A stretch of DNA of 64,000 bases from Streptomyces barringtoniae (GTDB lineage Bacteria; Actinomycetota; Actinomycetes; Streptomycetales; Streptomycetaceae), in the NCBI RefSeq assembly GCF_020819595.1, contig NZ_JAJHNP010000002.1, positions 186,001 to 250,000 on the forward strand, in the 5' to 3' direction. The translations under genes were made by a program, and so were the position numbers. Positions 26,476-36,277 of this stretch are shown one piece after another. The notes beneath the pieces were generated by a model. That model was given only the letters and a program-made list of their open reading frames with translations, ran no database searches and was not told where the DNA came from. Every line of letters starts with the position of its first letter. Position 1 is the stretch's first letter.

Positions 26476-27132
26476 CTAGGCGAAGTTGACCAGCCTGAGG
26501 TAGCGGACCCAGTCCCAGTACGCGCCCGGGTCGGTGTGATCGGTGCCGGGCACCTGGTAGTGGCCGATGATGTGCTCCCTGTCCTTCGGGATGCCGTATG
26601 TCTCGCAGATCGCCGCCGTGAGCTTGGCCGACCCCTCGTAGAGGGCGTTGGTGAAGTAGCCCGGCTGGTCCACCCAGCCTTCGTGCTCGATGCCGATGCT
26701 GCGGGTGTTGTAGTCCCAGTCGCCCGCGTGCCACGCGACGTCGGCCTCGTGCACGCACTGCGCGACGTGCCCGTCCGCCGAGCGGACCAGATAGTGCGCG
26801 GAGACCTTTTTCTCCGGATTCGCGAAGATCGCCAGCGTGTTGGCGTACGTCTCCTGCGTGACATGGATGATCACGCGGTCGATGGCGTAACTGCCGGGGC
26901 GGTCGGACGCGGTGTAGTTGGAGGTGCTCGCCGCCTGCCACTCGGCGGACGGATAGTCGACGGACGCGGTCTGCGCACCGGCGCGTGGGTCGGGCAGCAG
27001 CGCATAGGGGACGGCGGCGAGCGCCGCGCCCTTGAGCAGCCGTCGTCTGCTCAGGCGCGGCTCGGCCTTGCTCGCCGGTTGCTCCGGTTCGCTGCGCCGC
27101 GCAGGTCCGTCCGGGTCCAGGTCCATGTCCAT
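26476..27132 (-). CDS. Tat-exported N-acetylmuramoyl-L-alanine amidase (Amidase_2/PGRP fold)
   Basis: A 218-residue peptidoglycan hydrolase that would cut the bond between muramic acid and the stem peptide. The start is the ATG at 27132 (MDMDLDPDGPARR). A twin-arginine signal, RLSRRRLLKGAALAAVP, lies at about residues 27-43, so it is folded before export. The zinc-site pieces are in order: VIIHVTQE near residue 88, EADVAWHAGDWDYN near 130 and REHIIGHYQVPGTDHTDPG near the end. There is no extra cell-wall-binding domain. It lies alone between the regulator and the acetamidase gene on the same strand. Confidence 0.9.
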   Translation of the reverse strand: MDMDLDPDGPARRSEPEQPASKAEPRLSRRRLLKGAALAAVPYALLPDPRAGAQTASVDYPSAEWQAASTSNYTASDRPGSYAIDRVIIHVTQETYANTLAIFANPEKKVSAHYLVRSADGHVAQCVHEADVAWHAGDWDYNTRSIGIEHEGWVDQPGYFTNALYEGSAKLTAAICETYGIPKDREHIIGHYQVPGTDHTDPGAYWDWVRYLRLVNFA

Positions 27133-27232
27133 CGGCGGGTGCCTTTCGGGGGTGTGGGGGGCGTCAGGAGTTGTGGGGTGGGGGTGCGGGGACGTCACCG
27201 GTCCGGAGGGCGTCTTCGGGGCGTGGTCGGTG

Positions 27233-28246
27233 TCAGCCCCGCAGGGCCCGCGCGGTTTCCCGCAGCCGCGCGTGCACACCCCGGTACGTCTCGCGGGCCG
27301 GCAGCCACTCCTTGCGCAGCTTGGCCACGCACGTGTAGTTCGTGTCGCACACGTTGGCCAACGGCGATTCCACCGCCTGGGTTGCGAATTGGTACGCGTC
27401 CGGCTCACTGAACCCGTAGTCGCGCGCAAGCCACTGCACCAGGTCCAGCTGCGATATCCGGAACGCGTCCTCCAGTGGGCGGGCTGAGCCGGTCGAGATG
27501 ATGTGGGTGTCCGACTCCAGCCGGGGCCACGGCGTGGCGACATCCTTGAGGAGCTCGACGACCACCACGGTGTTCATCGCGCACTCCACGGCCACGCCGC
27601 AGGTCTCGCCCTCGCCCTGCCGGGCGTGCCCGTCGCCGAGGCTGAGCAGGGCGCCCTCGACTTTGACGCCCAGATAGCAGGTGACGCCGGCCCGCATCTC
27701 AGGGGTGTCCATGTTCCCGCCGTGCGCGTCCGGCACCAGGGCCGAGCGCACTTCGAGATTGGCGGGGGCCACGCCCACCGTGCCGTGCATGGGGTCCATG
27801 GGCAGCTCCACCTCGATGTCGCTGTCGTGCGCCTGGAAGAGGGCGGTGCGCCGCGCGCGGTCCAGCTGCCAGATCCAGACGCGTTCCGGCAGTGGGGGCT
27901 GCAGCGTGGCCGTGGTGTGCGTGGAGGTGAGCGCGCCGAAGAGCGGGACCGTCGTCGACGCCGCCCAGTCGCGGGCCGGTTCGATCGACACGAAGTGCAC
28001 GGCCACCGTGTCGCCCGGCTCGGCGCCCTCGATGTGGAAGGGGCCGGTCTGCGGATTCAGGAACGGGAACTCGCAGACCTCGGAGACGAGGTCCTTCTCG
28101 GAGCGCACCCGGCCGGCGAAGCAGTCCTCCGTGTACAGGTCGAGAACCGTGCCGGGCGCGATCCGCGCCACGGGCGGTGCGCCGCCGAACGTCCAGGCGT
28201 ACGAGTCCGGTTCCGGGCGCACGGTGAGGATCCGGGGGTCTGTCAT
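27233..28246 (-). CDS. Acetamidase/formamidase family protein
   Basis: A 337-residue enzyme of the FmdA/AmdA family, which hydrolyses short amides to the acid and ammonia. Characteristic stretches include GPFHIEGAEPGDTVAVHFVS (about 92-111), LPMDPMHGTVGVAP (about 150) and GGNMDTPEMRAGVTCYLGVK, followed by LGDGHARQGEGETCGVAVEC with the expected metal/active-site histidine and glutamates. It follows an APC-type permease gene by 40 bp on the same strand, so transporter and amidase form an operon, suggesting uptake of an amide or amine followed by its hydrolysis. Substrate choice between formamide, acetamide and larger amides cannot be read from the sequence. Confidence 0.9.
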   Translation of the reverse strand: MTDPRILTVRPEPDSYAWTFGGAPPVARIAPGTVLDLYTEDCFAGRVRSEKDLVSEVCEFPFLNPQTGPFHIEGAEPGDTVAVHFVSIEPARDWAASTTVPLFGALTSTHTTATLQPPLPERVWIWQLDRARRTALFQAHDSDIEVELPMDPMHGTVGVAPANLEVRSALVPDAHGGNMDTPEMRAGVTCYLGVKVEGALLSLGDGHARQGEGETCGVAVECAMNTVVVVELLKDVATPWPRLESDTHIISTGSARPLEDAFRISQLDLVQWLARDYGFSEPDAYQFATQAVESPLANVCDTNYTCVAKLRKEWLPARETYRGVHARLRETARALRG

Positions 28247-28286
28247 CGTGGAGGTGGTCCCTTCTGACGGAAGAGGGTCCGGCAGG

Positions 28287-29771
28287 TCAGCGGGGCACGG
28301 TCCCGTCCTGGCGGGGACCGGCCTGGTCGTACCTGTCGAGGTGCACTCGAGCGGTCTCGGCTATGCGCTCCGGGTGACGCCGTATCAACAGGAGCAGCAC
28401 CAGCACGCCGGCCGCCATCCAGATGCCGACGATCGGGCCGGCGTAGGACACCGGGGCCGTCAGTTCGGTGACGAAGTCGAAGACCGGGAGACCGGCGGCC
28501 GTCAGGAGGGCGGGGACGAAGGCGGCGATGCCGAGCACCGGGAACAGCAGATGTCGTACCGGCTTGAGGGCGGCCCGGCCGGCCCGCAGGAAGTAGCCGG
28601 CGCAGGCGAGGTTCACGACGATGTACACACCGACGACGACCGTGACGATCACCGTGGCGAGCAGCAGGAACGCGGTCACGGGGTCGTAGCCGAAACCGAG
28701 TCCCAGGACCGCCCCGACCGCCACGACGGTCTGCAGTGCGATACCGGCCACGGGGGAGCGGTGCCGTGGGTGGAGCGTGGCGAGCAGGCGGGGCAGGACC
28801 CGGATACGGGCCAGGGCGAAGGCCGTACGGGTCGAGACGTTGGCGCACGCGTTGGCGTTGGCGATCGTGGAGTTGATCACCGCCAGGAAGACCAGAACCC
28901 AGAAGAGGCCGAAGGAGGCCCGGGCGACGCCGTCCCAGGAGGCTTCGCCCGAGGCACCGAACTTCGCGAAGCGGTCCGGGCCGAAGTAGACGGTCATCGC
29001 ATACGTCGTGACGACATAGAACAGGCCGATGCCCAGGGCCGCGCCGAGGACCGCGCGGTGCATCGTCCGCCGGGGGTCGCGTGTCTCCTCGGCGAGGGGC
29101 GCGGCGGCCTCGAACCCCGCGAACGCCAGCACCGTGTACACGGAGCCGGCGAACACACCACTGATCCCGGCGTAGCCGTCGGCGGTGTGCGACGTCCCGA
29201 AGACCGACAGGGTGTTGGCGTCGCCCGCCTTGCCGATGAGCAGGACCGCGAACACCAGGAAGACGAGGATCTCGAAGACGCCGAGGACGGTGCCGAAGCG
29301 GGCCGAGGCGCGGACCCCCAGGTAACCGGCGACGGTGATCACGCCTGCGCCCGCCAGGGACCACGGCCACCACAGGCCCGCCGGGTAGGAGGACCACTCC
29401 TCGTGCAGCGTGCCCGCCGCCGTGAAGCCCAGTTGGAGAAGCAGCAGCGGGGGGACCAGCATCTCCACGAAGACGTAACCCCAGCCGACCAGGAACCCGA
29501 CGGCGGGGTGCAGCCCCCGCGCCGCATACGTGGCCACCGAGCCGGCGGCCGGCAGCTCGCGGGCCAGCTCGGCCACGCACGACGCCGTGAACAGACAGGC
29601 CACGAGGGCGATCAGCACCGCCAGCGGCAGGCTGCCGCCCGCGAAGGCGGCCCCGGCCGGGATCGACGCGGCCACGGCGGCCGCCGGCGCCATCGCCGTG
29701 ACGCTCTGGAACAGCACTTCGCGCAACCCGACGGCGTCGCGCCGCAGCACCCCGGTCGTCTCCTCGTGCAT
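28287..29771 (-). CDS. APC-family amino acid/polyamine-type permease
   Basis: A 494-residue integral membrane protein with about 12 hydrophobic segments. The family start VGLREVLFQSVTAMAPAAAV (about 13-32), the TM6-TM8 region (AFAGFEAAAPLAEETRDPRR, about 220) and NSTIANANACANVSTRTAFA near residue 300 fit the amino acid-polyamine-organocation superfamily. It is transcribed with the acetamidase gene, 40 bp downstream, and likely imports that enzyme's substrate or a related amine. A -35-like TTGACG lies on the minus strand at 29825-29830, but I could not fix a convincing -10. Confidence 0.9.
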   Translation of the reverse strand: MHEETTGVLRRDAVGLREVLFQSVTAMAPAAAVAASIPAGAAFAGGSLPLAVLIALVACLFTASCVAELARELPAAGSVATYAARGLHPAVGFLVGWGYVFVEMLVPPLLLLQLGFTAAGTLHEEWSSYPAGLWWPWSLAGAGVITVAGYLGVRASARFGTVLGVFEILVFLVFAVLLIGKAGDANTLSVFGTSHTADGYAGISGVFAGSVYTVLAFAGFEAAAPLAEETRDPRRTMHRAVLGAALGIGLFYVVTTYAMTVYFGPDRFAKFGASGEASWDGVARASFGLFWVLVFLAVINSTIANANACANVSTRTAFALARIRVLPRLLATLHPRHRSPVAGIALQTVVAVGAVLGLGFGYDPVTAFLLLATVIVTVVVGVYIVVNLACAGYFLRAGRAALKPVRHLLFPVLGIAAFVPALLTAAGLPVFDFVTELTAPVSYAGPIVGIWMAAGVLVLLLLIRRHPERIAETARVHLDRYDQAGPRQDGTVPR

Positions 29772-30042
29772 GTGTGTCCCCCCGCTGCCTGTCAGCCCAC
29801 TACCACCCGACGCGTCTGAAATACCGTCAACGGTTCGGCATCCGGCGGCCTTGACGGCCCCCCGGCCGGTGCCTCGCGTGAATCACGGTACGGCGCGGGC
29901 GGGTTGGGCAGAAGAGCGCACACCGCATCCGTGGAGAAGCCTCCACTTGTGGAAAACCCGGCCACCCGATCGGGTGAACACAGGCGGCCGTGCCGCCCTG
30001 GATCTCGACGGCGCGGGGCCCCTGGCGACTCGATCCGAGCCG

Positions 30043-31251
30043 TCAGGAACGTTCCGCCACCACCGCCGGATCGTCCAGCACGCCCCGGACGACCGAATGC
30101 GCCGCCCCCAGCAGCGGTCCCTCGGGGCCCAGCCGGGACACCGTCACCGGGCAGGGCGGGCCCGCCGTACGGCTCGTCAGCTCTGTCTCCAGCGACGGCA
30201 GCAGCCAGGGAGAGAGGCCCGCCAGGGCGCCGCCCAGGACCACCGCCTCGGGGTCGAGGAGGTTCACCGCCCCGGTCAGGGCGATGCCGAGCGCCGTACC
30301 GGCGTCGCGCAGGGCTGCCCGTACGCTCTCGTCGCCCTGCTCGGCGCACTCCGCGAGCAGGCCCACCAGATCCTCGCGCGGCTCCAGCCCCGCCGCGCGC
30401 AGTACCGCCTCCTCGCCCGCGTACTGCTCCAGGCAGCCCCGGCCGCCGCACGGACATAGCGGTCCGTCCGGCCGCACCGGCACGTGACCCAGCTCGCCCG
30501 CGAAGCCGCGGGTGCCACGCAGCAGTCCGCCGTCCACGACGACCGCGGCGCCGATGCCGATCTCGGCCGACACGTGCAGGAAGTCCCACGGCGTGCCCTC
30601 GCCCAGCCACAGCTCGGCGAGCGCACCGAAGTTCGCCTCGTTGTCCACGGTCAGCGGCCACAGGTCGGGCAGCAGGGCGCCCAGGTCGGTGTCGTGCCAG
30701 TCGAGGTTCGGAGCGCGCACGACCGTACGGCCGTCCCGCGCCACCAGTCCGGGCACGGCGACCGCGAGCCCGGCGGGCCAGAGTGCCTCCCGCTCCGCCT
30801 CCGCGACGACCCGGCGCACCAGCTCGGTCAGTTCCTCGACCACCGGTGCAGCCGGCCGGCCACGGTTCGCCCCGTGCCGCACGGCCCGCGCCCGGACGAC
30901 GCCGCGCAGGTCGACCGCGCACACCGCGAGGTGGTCGACGCCGATCTCGGCGCCGATGCCCGCCGGACCGCGTCCGCTCACCGCGAGCGCCGACCCGGGC
31001 CGCCCCACCCGGCCCGGCCGCTCCGGACCCAGTTCCTCCAGCAGGCCCCACCGGATCAGCTCGTCCACCAGCGTCGACACGGCCGCCCGCGTCAGCCCGA
31101 TGCGCGAGGCGACCGCGGCCCGCGACAGCGAACCCTCCGCGCTGACGGCGTGCAGCACGCGCGCCAGATTGCGCCGGCGCATGCCCTGCTGGGTGTCCGG
31201 CAGGGCGCGGCCGGCGCCCGGCGGGCGGGCCTCGTGCAGCGGTGCGGTCAT
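30043..31251 (-). CDS. ROK-family transcriptional repressor, probable XylR
   Basis: A 402-residue regulator. Residues about 25-85 form an N-terminal winged helix-turn-helix (VSAEGSLSRAAVASRIGLTR, then AAVSTLVDELIRWGLL). The rest is a ROK domain with the sugar-kinase-like phosphate motifs and the zinc-site signature CPCGGRGCLEQY near residue 255. It lies 34 bp downstream of xylB on the same strand and likely shares its transcript; by analogy with other bacteria it represses the divergent xylA/xylB promoters until xylose binds. The gene name XylR rests on context, so I leave the symbol empty. Confidence 0.9.
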   Translation of the reverse strand: MTAPLHEARPPGAGRALPDTQQGMRRRNLARVLHAVSAEGSLSRAAVASRIGLTRAAVSTLVDELIRWGLLEELGPERPGRVGRPGSALAVSGRGPAGIGAEIGVDHLAVCAVDLRGVVRARAVRHGANRGRPAAPVVEELTELVRRVVAEAEREALWPAGLAVAVPGLVARDGRTVVRAPNLDWHDTDLGALLPDLWPLTVDNEANFGALAELWLGEGTPWDFLHVSAEIGIGAAVVVDGGLLRGTRGFAGELGHVPVRPDGPLCPCGGRGCLEQYAGEEAVLRAAGLEPREDLVGLLAECAEQGDESVRAALRDAGTALGIALTGAVNLLDPEAVVLGGALAGLSPWLLPSLETELTSRTAGPPCPVTVSRLGPEGPLLGAAHSVVRGVLDDPAVVAERS

Positions 31252-31285
31252 GCCTGAAGTCAGTCCTCGGTGTCTGCTGCCCGGC

Positions 31286-32740
31286 TCATGCGCGCGGGGT
31301 GGTCTGCGGCCCCCGCTCCAGCAGCGGGGCCGCGTCGGAGAGTACCCCGGTGATCCGCTCCAGCGTCTCCTGGTCCCGTTCCACGGCGTCCAGCACCGGC
31401 CCCGCGGCCGTCTTCCAGCGGCGGGCCACCGCGGCCGGGTCCTCGCCGGTGAGCAGGCCCGCGGCCTGTGCCGCGGCTCCGAGGGCGACCAGTTCCCTGG
31501 ACTCGGGGACCTGCACCGGCCGTCCGGACAGCCGTCGTACCGTCTGCTGCCAGGCCGTACCCCGCGCTCCGCCTCCGATCAGCAGCAGTGGCGTGCTGCG
31601 GTCGGCGTCCTCGTCGAGGACCAGGTCGAGCGCGCCCAGGAGCGCGTGCACGGCGCCGTCGTACGCGGCCTGAAGCAGCTGCCCGGCCGTCGTGTCGTGG
31701 CGCAGGCCGTGCAGGAGGCCGGAGGCGTTCGGCAGGTTGGGGGTGCGCTCGCCGTCCAGGTACGGCAGCAGGGTCACGGAGCCGCCGGACGCCACCGCCT
31801 CGCGGTCCAGGCTCAGCAGCGCCGCGACGCGGTCCACGGCGAGCGTGCAGTTGAGGGTGCAGGCCAGGGGCAGCCAGTCACCGTGCGCGTCGGCGAACCC
31901 CGCCACTGTGCCGGTCGGATCGGCCGGGCGGCGCCTGGAAACGGCGTACACCGTGCCGGACGTGCCGAGGCTGAGCACCGGGGTGCCGGGCCGCAGACCG
32001 AGGCCGAGCGCCGCCGCCGCGTTGTCGCCGGTGCCGGGGGCGACCAGCGTGCCCTTGGAGAACGGCAGGTCGTGGCTGCCGCGCACGGTGCCGGCCACCT
32101 CTCCCGGCCGCACCACCCGGGGCAGCAGCGCCGGGTCGAGACCGACGTGCGCGAGGGTCTCCGTGTCGTACGTCTCCGTGCCGGACGCCCACCAGCCGGT
32201 GCCGGACGCGTCGCCGCGGTCGGTGGTGCCCTGCCCGGTCAGGCGCTCGGTGAGGTAGTCGTGGGGGAGCCGTACCGCCTTGGTCGCACGGACCGACTCC
32301 GGCTCGTGCTCGGCCAGCCACGCCCACTTGGTGACCGTGAAGGACGCGCCGGGCACGCTGCCGGTCCGCTCCGCCCAGGCCTTCGGCCCGCCCAGTTCCT
32401 CCACCAGCCGGCGGGCCTGCGGTGCCGAGCGCACGTCGTTCCACAGCAGCGCCGGACGCACCGGCTCGCCCCGCTCGTCCAGGGTGACCAGCCCGTGCTG
32501 CTGGCCGCCGATCGACACGGCGGCCGCCTCGTGGGCCGCGTCACCGCACTGGCGCAACGCCTCGCACAGCGCGCCCCACCACTGACGCGGGTCGCTCTCG
32601 CGGCCCGCGCCGGCGGACACGGTGTGCGGCGCCTGGCCGCTCGCCACCACCTGGCCGGTGGCCGCGTCGACGACCAGTGCCTTCGTGGACTGGGTGGATG
32701 TGTCCACGCCGACGACGAGCGGACCCTCGGCTGCTGACAT
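31286..32740 (-). CDS. xylB: Xylulokinase
   Basis: A 484-residue FGGY-family kinase that phosphorylates D-xylulose to xylulose 5-phosphate, which then enters the pentose phosphate pathway. The start is ATG 32740 with GGGAGAG upstream. Signatures are VVGVDTSTQSTKALVVD (phosphate 1, residues 9-25), SIGGQQHGLVTLD near residue 77, and the catalytic aspartate in PGTGDNAAAALGLGL near 240. The C-terminal adenosine motif is LLIGGGARGTAWQQTVRRL near 405. It is divergent from xylose isomerase and followed by a ROK regulator, the standard xylose layout. Confidence 0.95.
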   Translation of the reverse strand: MSAAEGPLVVGVDTSTQSTKALVVDAATGQVVASGQAPHTVSAGAGRESDPRQWWGALCEALRQCGDAAHEAAAVSIGGQQHGLVTLDERGEPVRPALLWNDVRSAPQARRLVEELGGPKAWAERTGSVPGASFTVTKWAWLAEHEPESVRATKAVRLPHDYLTERLTGQGTTDRGDASGTGWWASGTETYDTETLAHVGLDPALLPRVVRPGEVAGTVRGSHDLPFSKGTLVAPGTGDNAAAALGLGLRPGTPVLSLGTSGTVYAVSRRRPADPTGTVAGFADAHGDWLPLACTLNCTLAVDRVAALLSLDREAVASGGSVTLLPYLDGERTPNLPNASGLLHGLRHDTTAGQLLQAAYDGAVHALLGALDLVLDEDADRSTPLLLIGGGARGTAWQQTVRRLSGRPVQVPESRELVALGAAAQAAGLLTGEDPAAVARRWKTAAGPVLDAVERDQETLERITGVLSDAAPLLERGPQTTPRA

Positions 32741-32753
32741 CGGGCTCTCCCTT

Positions 32754-32790
32754 TTCCGCGACGTTCCGCGATTTCCGTGACTTTCCGCGA
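32754..32790. repeat. Four TTCCGCGA-type repeats at about one-helical-turn spacing
   Basis: TTCCGCGA at 32754-32761, 32764-32771 and 32783-32790, plus TTCCGTGA at 32773-32780, spaced 10, 9 and 10 bases apart. They lie 14-50 bp upstream of the xylB start, in its leader or promoter. The helical phasing would place each copy on the same DNA face. Confidence 0.7.
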
Positions 32791-32798
32791 CTCTGCGG

Positions 32799-32815
32799 GA
32801 CAAAGACATCTTGTC
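32799..32815. promoter_or_regulatory. Inverted repeat GACAA-N7-TTGTC between xylB and xylA
   Basis: A 17-bp element with perfect 5-bp arms in the 153-bp gap between the divergent xylose genes. Further toward xylA the DNA becomes unusually A/T-rich (about 32837-32852), suitable for promoter melting. The inverted repeat is a candidate operator for the ROK repressor encoded downstream of xylB; this is inference. Confidence 0.4.
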
Positions 32816-32860
32816 TCTTCCCAGAGGCGCGAGCGCATACTAATTTGTAAACGGCCATGA

Positions 32861-34060
<1,200 letters not shown>

Positions 34061-34064
34061 ACGC

Positions 34065-34102
34065 ACGGAGGGCCGGGCGGCATGTGCCGCCCGGCCCTCC
34101 GT
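34065..34102. terminator. Bidirectional terminator between xylA and the phytase-like gene
   Basis: A perfect 17-bp inverted repeat (34065-34081 and 34086-34102) with an ATGT loop. It lies between two convergent genes, four bases after the xylA stop and 34 bases before the stop of the opposite gene, so it can end transcription from both sides. No T-run is present. Confidence 0.85.
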
Positions 34103-34136
34103 CAGTCCACTTTCCGGACTGTCTGGTCGAGGAACG

Positions 34137-35477
34137 TCACAGCCCCTCGGGCAGCCGGACGTACACGACGGTCGTCTTGATCCCGCTGTCGACCAGCCGG
34201 CCCTGCGCGTCGAAGGCGCCCGCGCCGTCGGTCATCCCGAAGTCGTTGTCGTTGATCAAGGCGAGCGTGTCGTGGTCCACGCGCGCGATGCCCTCGATCT
34301 TCTGCTGCACGCCGTCGACCTTGTTGAGGTCGACCACGAGCCGCTTGGCCAGTACCGGCACGCCGGCGGCGGCAGGATCGTCGAGCTGCTCCAGGGAAGG
34401 CGAGGTCGTGTCGTCGTCCCAGGGGGCGCCCAGAACGCTCGACTCGCGCCCCAGCCGAACCAGTTGGAGCCGCGCCGCCTTGTCCGTGCGCTCCTCGACG
34501 AGCAGCCGGTCGCCGCCCGCTGCGACGATCGAGGAGATCTTCAGTTCGGAGGTGTCGTCCTCGCTCGGGTCGACCACGTCCACCGGGTCGAACCGGTAGG
34601 CGTACTCGGCGGTGACGGCCTTCTGGCGCGGCGAGAACCGCAGCAGCCGGGTGGTGCGCGAGGCGTCCCCGGCGCCCGTGTCGGGCAGCGACAGCGGGCT
34701 CTGCAGAGCCATCACCAGGTCACCGTCGGGAAGCTGCGCCAGCCCCTCGAAACCCCGGTTGATCTTGCGGTGCAGGAAGATCGACGGCAGCGCCTCCACC
34801 ACCGGGTAGTCGGCGCCCGTCAGGCCGAGCCCCTTGGGTACGTACCGGGTGAGCACCTGCCCGCGCGCGGAGACGTGGATCAGCGAGGGGCCGTACTCGT
34901 CGACGAGCCAGAACGTACCGTCCGCGGCGCGCACGATGCCCTCGGTGTCGAGGCCGTTCGCGTTGTACGAGAGCGGCGTCTTCGCATCGTAGGTGTACGG
35001 CGTCTCGTCGCGGCTCTGCTGATCGGGCAGCCCGGTGACGGCCTTCCCGCCGGTAGTGGTCAGGGGGATGGCGTCGATGACCTGGACCCTGTCTCCGCAG
35101 ACCCGGATCTTCACGATCGTGGGGTCGAATCCCGGCACCGGAAAGGTGCGCCGCTTCTTGCCGTCCACCTTGATCTGGCCGTTGGGGCCGCGGTCGGTCA
35201 CCGTCCAGTACTCGCCCTTGCGGCCCGCCGGGTAGATGTCACTGCCGATGCCGCCGAGCTTCACCCCGTGGTCGTCGTCGACGCTGCCGGGCAGCAGGGC
35301 GTTGCTGAACGCGCCGAGCGGGATCTCGCCGAGCGTCGCCGTGCGGATGACGCGGGCGTCCGGGGACGGCGCCGCCGTGGCCGTTCCCGCGGCCACGAGA
35401 GCGGCCGCCAGGGCCAGCGGCAGTCCCGTGGTGACGGAACGGTGGACGCGGTGCCGGCCGGCATCGTGCGGGGACAT
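34137..35477 (-). CDS. Secreted esterase-like phytase-domain protein
   Basis: A 446-residue exported protein of the family described as esterase-like activity of phytase. The ATG at 35477 is preceded by AGGAGG. A histidine/arginine-rich N-terminus is followed by a hydrophobic signal (TTGLPLALAAALVAAGTATA) with cleavage near residue 36. The beta-propeller-type domain shows GGIGSDIYPAGRKGEYWTVTD and DRGPNGQI early, NGLDTEGIVRAADGTFWLVD EYGP in the middle (two adjoining blocks), and EGIARVDHDTLALINDND near the end. It probably acts on phosphoesters or other esters outside the cell. It is convergent with xylA. Confidence 0.83.
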   Translation of the reverse strand: MSPHDAGRHRVHRSVTTGLPLALAAALVAAGTATAAPSPDARVIRTATLGEIPLGAFSNALLPGSVDDDHGVKLGGIGSDIYPAGRKGEYWTVTDRGPNGQIKVDGKKRRTFPVPGFDPTIVKIRVCGDRVQVIDAIPLTTTGGKAVTGLPDQQSRDETPYTYDAKTPLSYNANGLDTEGIVRAADGTFWLVDEYGPSLIHVSARGQVLTRYVPKGLGLTGADYPVVEALPSIFLHRKINRGFEGLAQLPDGDLVMALQSPLSLPDTGAGDASRTTRLLRFSPRQKAVTAEYAYRFDPVDVVDPSEDDTSELKISSIVAAGGDRLLVEERTDKAARLQLVRLGRESSVLGAPWDDDTTSPSLEQLDDPAAAGVPVLAKRLVVDLNKVDGVQQKIEGIARVDHDTLALINDNDFGMTDGAGAFDAQGRLVDSGIKTTVVYVRLPEGL

Positions 35478-36094
35478 CGGGCCTCCTGGGGACAAGTTCG
35501 TTGACAGCGGCCAGACTTGGACCCCATGGGGAACGCCGTACGGCCGCGGGGTGAACGGCCGGCATCGGCCGCTCATCGGATCACGGTGGTCGTTGCGGTG
35601 ACAGGCCATCAGAAGACGTTCATGTCCTGCGGGTCGGAGTCGAGCTGTGCCGCCGCCAGTACCGTCGCCGGATCGCGGTCCGGTACGCCCGCAGCCGCAC
35701 TCATCAAATTTGACTACTGGGATCGAATTCGCCGAGGGTGCAGCACGCCGAGGTGGCCACGGCCGAGCCGGCCTCCGCGATCCGGGCCACTTCACAATCT
35801 GTTCGAGTGATGGCCAACGTTCCTGGCAAGCGCGGGAACGGAATGCATCGGGAACTCGCCCGCCCAGGAGCACGCTGGTGCGTGGAGTGCTATCACGGTC
35901 TTGTCCGGCGCGGGTGAGGCCGCGCGGATCCACAAGGGCAGTGAGTCACGAGGGCGGTGAGTCACGGGGGCAGCGAGCCCCATCCACTAAGGGTGGGCCT
36001 CAGGGATGTCTCAGGGGCGGGCTCAGGAACCGCGGGGAGCGGGCGGCCGTTCTCAGGGCAGAGAGCGGCAGTGGCCGCGAAGGAGGCGACGCTC
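35478..36094. other. 617-bp mostly non-coding stretch with one candidate small ORF and a 16-bp tandem repeat
   Basis: Apart from the candidate 31-codon gene at 35609-35704 I see no convincing gene. The stretch holds a comparatively A/T-rich spot (around 35702-35732), widely spaced GTTCACC and GTTCCCC boxes on the minus strand upstream of the phytase-like gene, and a 16-bp tandem repeat at 35941-35972 (GTGAGTCACGAGGGCG, then GTGAGTCACGGGGGCA). A 35-codon plus-strand frame from 35811 is open but has weak coding character. Confidence 0.5.
35609..35704 (-). CDS. Candidate 31-residue peptide ending DPQDMNVF
   Basis: A minus-strand frame from ATG 35704 to TGA 35609-35611. The peptide starts MSAAAGVPDRDPATVLAA and ends AAQLDSDPQDMNVF. 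Third codon positions are strongly G/C (about 25 of 31), as in real genes here, and a stop lies a few codons upstream, so the frame is not the end of something longer. It has no ribosome-binding site; the DNA just upstream is A/T-rich, so a leaderless message is possible. The acidic, amphipathic sequence resembles no motif I can name. Low confidence that it is expressed. Confidence 0.35.
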   Translation of the reverse strand: MSAAAGVPDRDPATVLAAAQLDSDPQDMNVF

Positions 36095-36277
36095 ATGTCG
36101 AACAACGCGAAGATCGCCGTCGGGGGTGTGGCGGTCGGGCTGATCCTGCTGATCTGGCTGCCCTGGTGGGTGGCGTTCCTGGTCGTGGTCGGGGTTCCGG
36201 CGGCCGCGTATCTGGCGCTGGACCCCTCACAGCGGCGCAGGCTCCGCAGGGTGACGCGCAAGGAAATCGGCCGCTGA
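36095..36277 (+). CDS. Small conserved membrane protein, 60 aa
   Basis: AAGGAGG lies eight bases before ATG 36095. The protein (MSNNAKIAVGGVAVGLILLI, then a second hydrophobic segment containing LPWWVAFLVVVGVPAAAY) has two adjoining transmembrane segments and a basic tail (DPSQRRRLRRVTRKEIGR) that should stay in the cytoplasm. Short proteins of this pattern are widespread in Streptomyces and have no known function. The gene appears to be transcribed alone. Confidence 0.78.
   Translation: MSNNAKIAVGGVAVGLILLIWLPWWVAFLVVVGVPAAAYLALDPSQRRRLRRVTRKEIGR

Noticed and set aside
35811-35918. Short plus-strand frame of 35 codons with a CVEC motif
   Set aside because: No ribosome-binding site and weak codon bias; not enough to call a gene.
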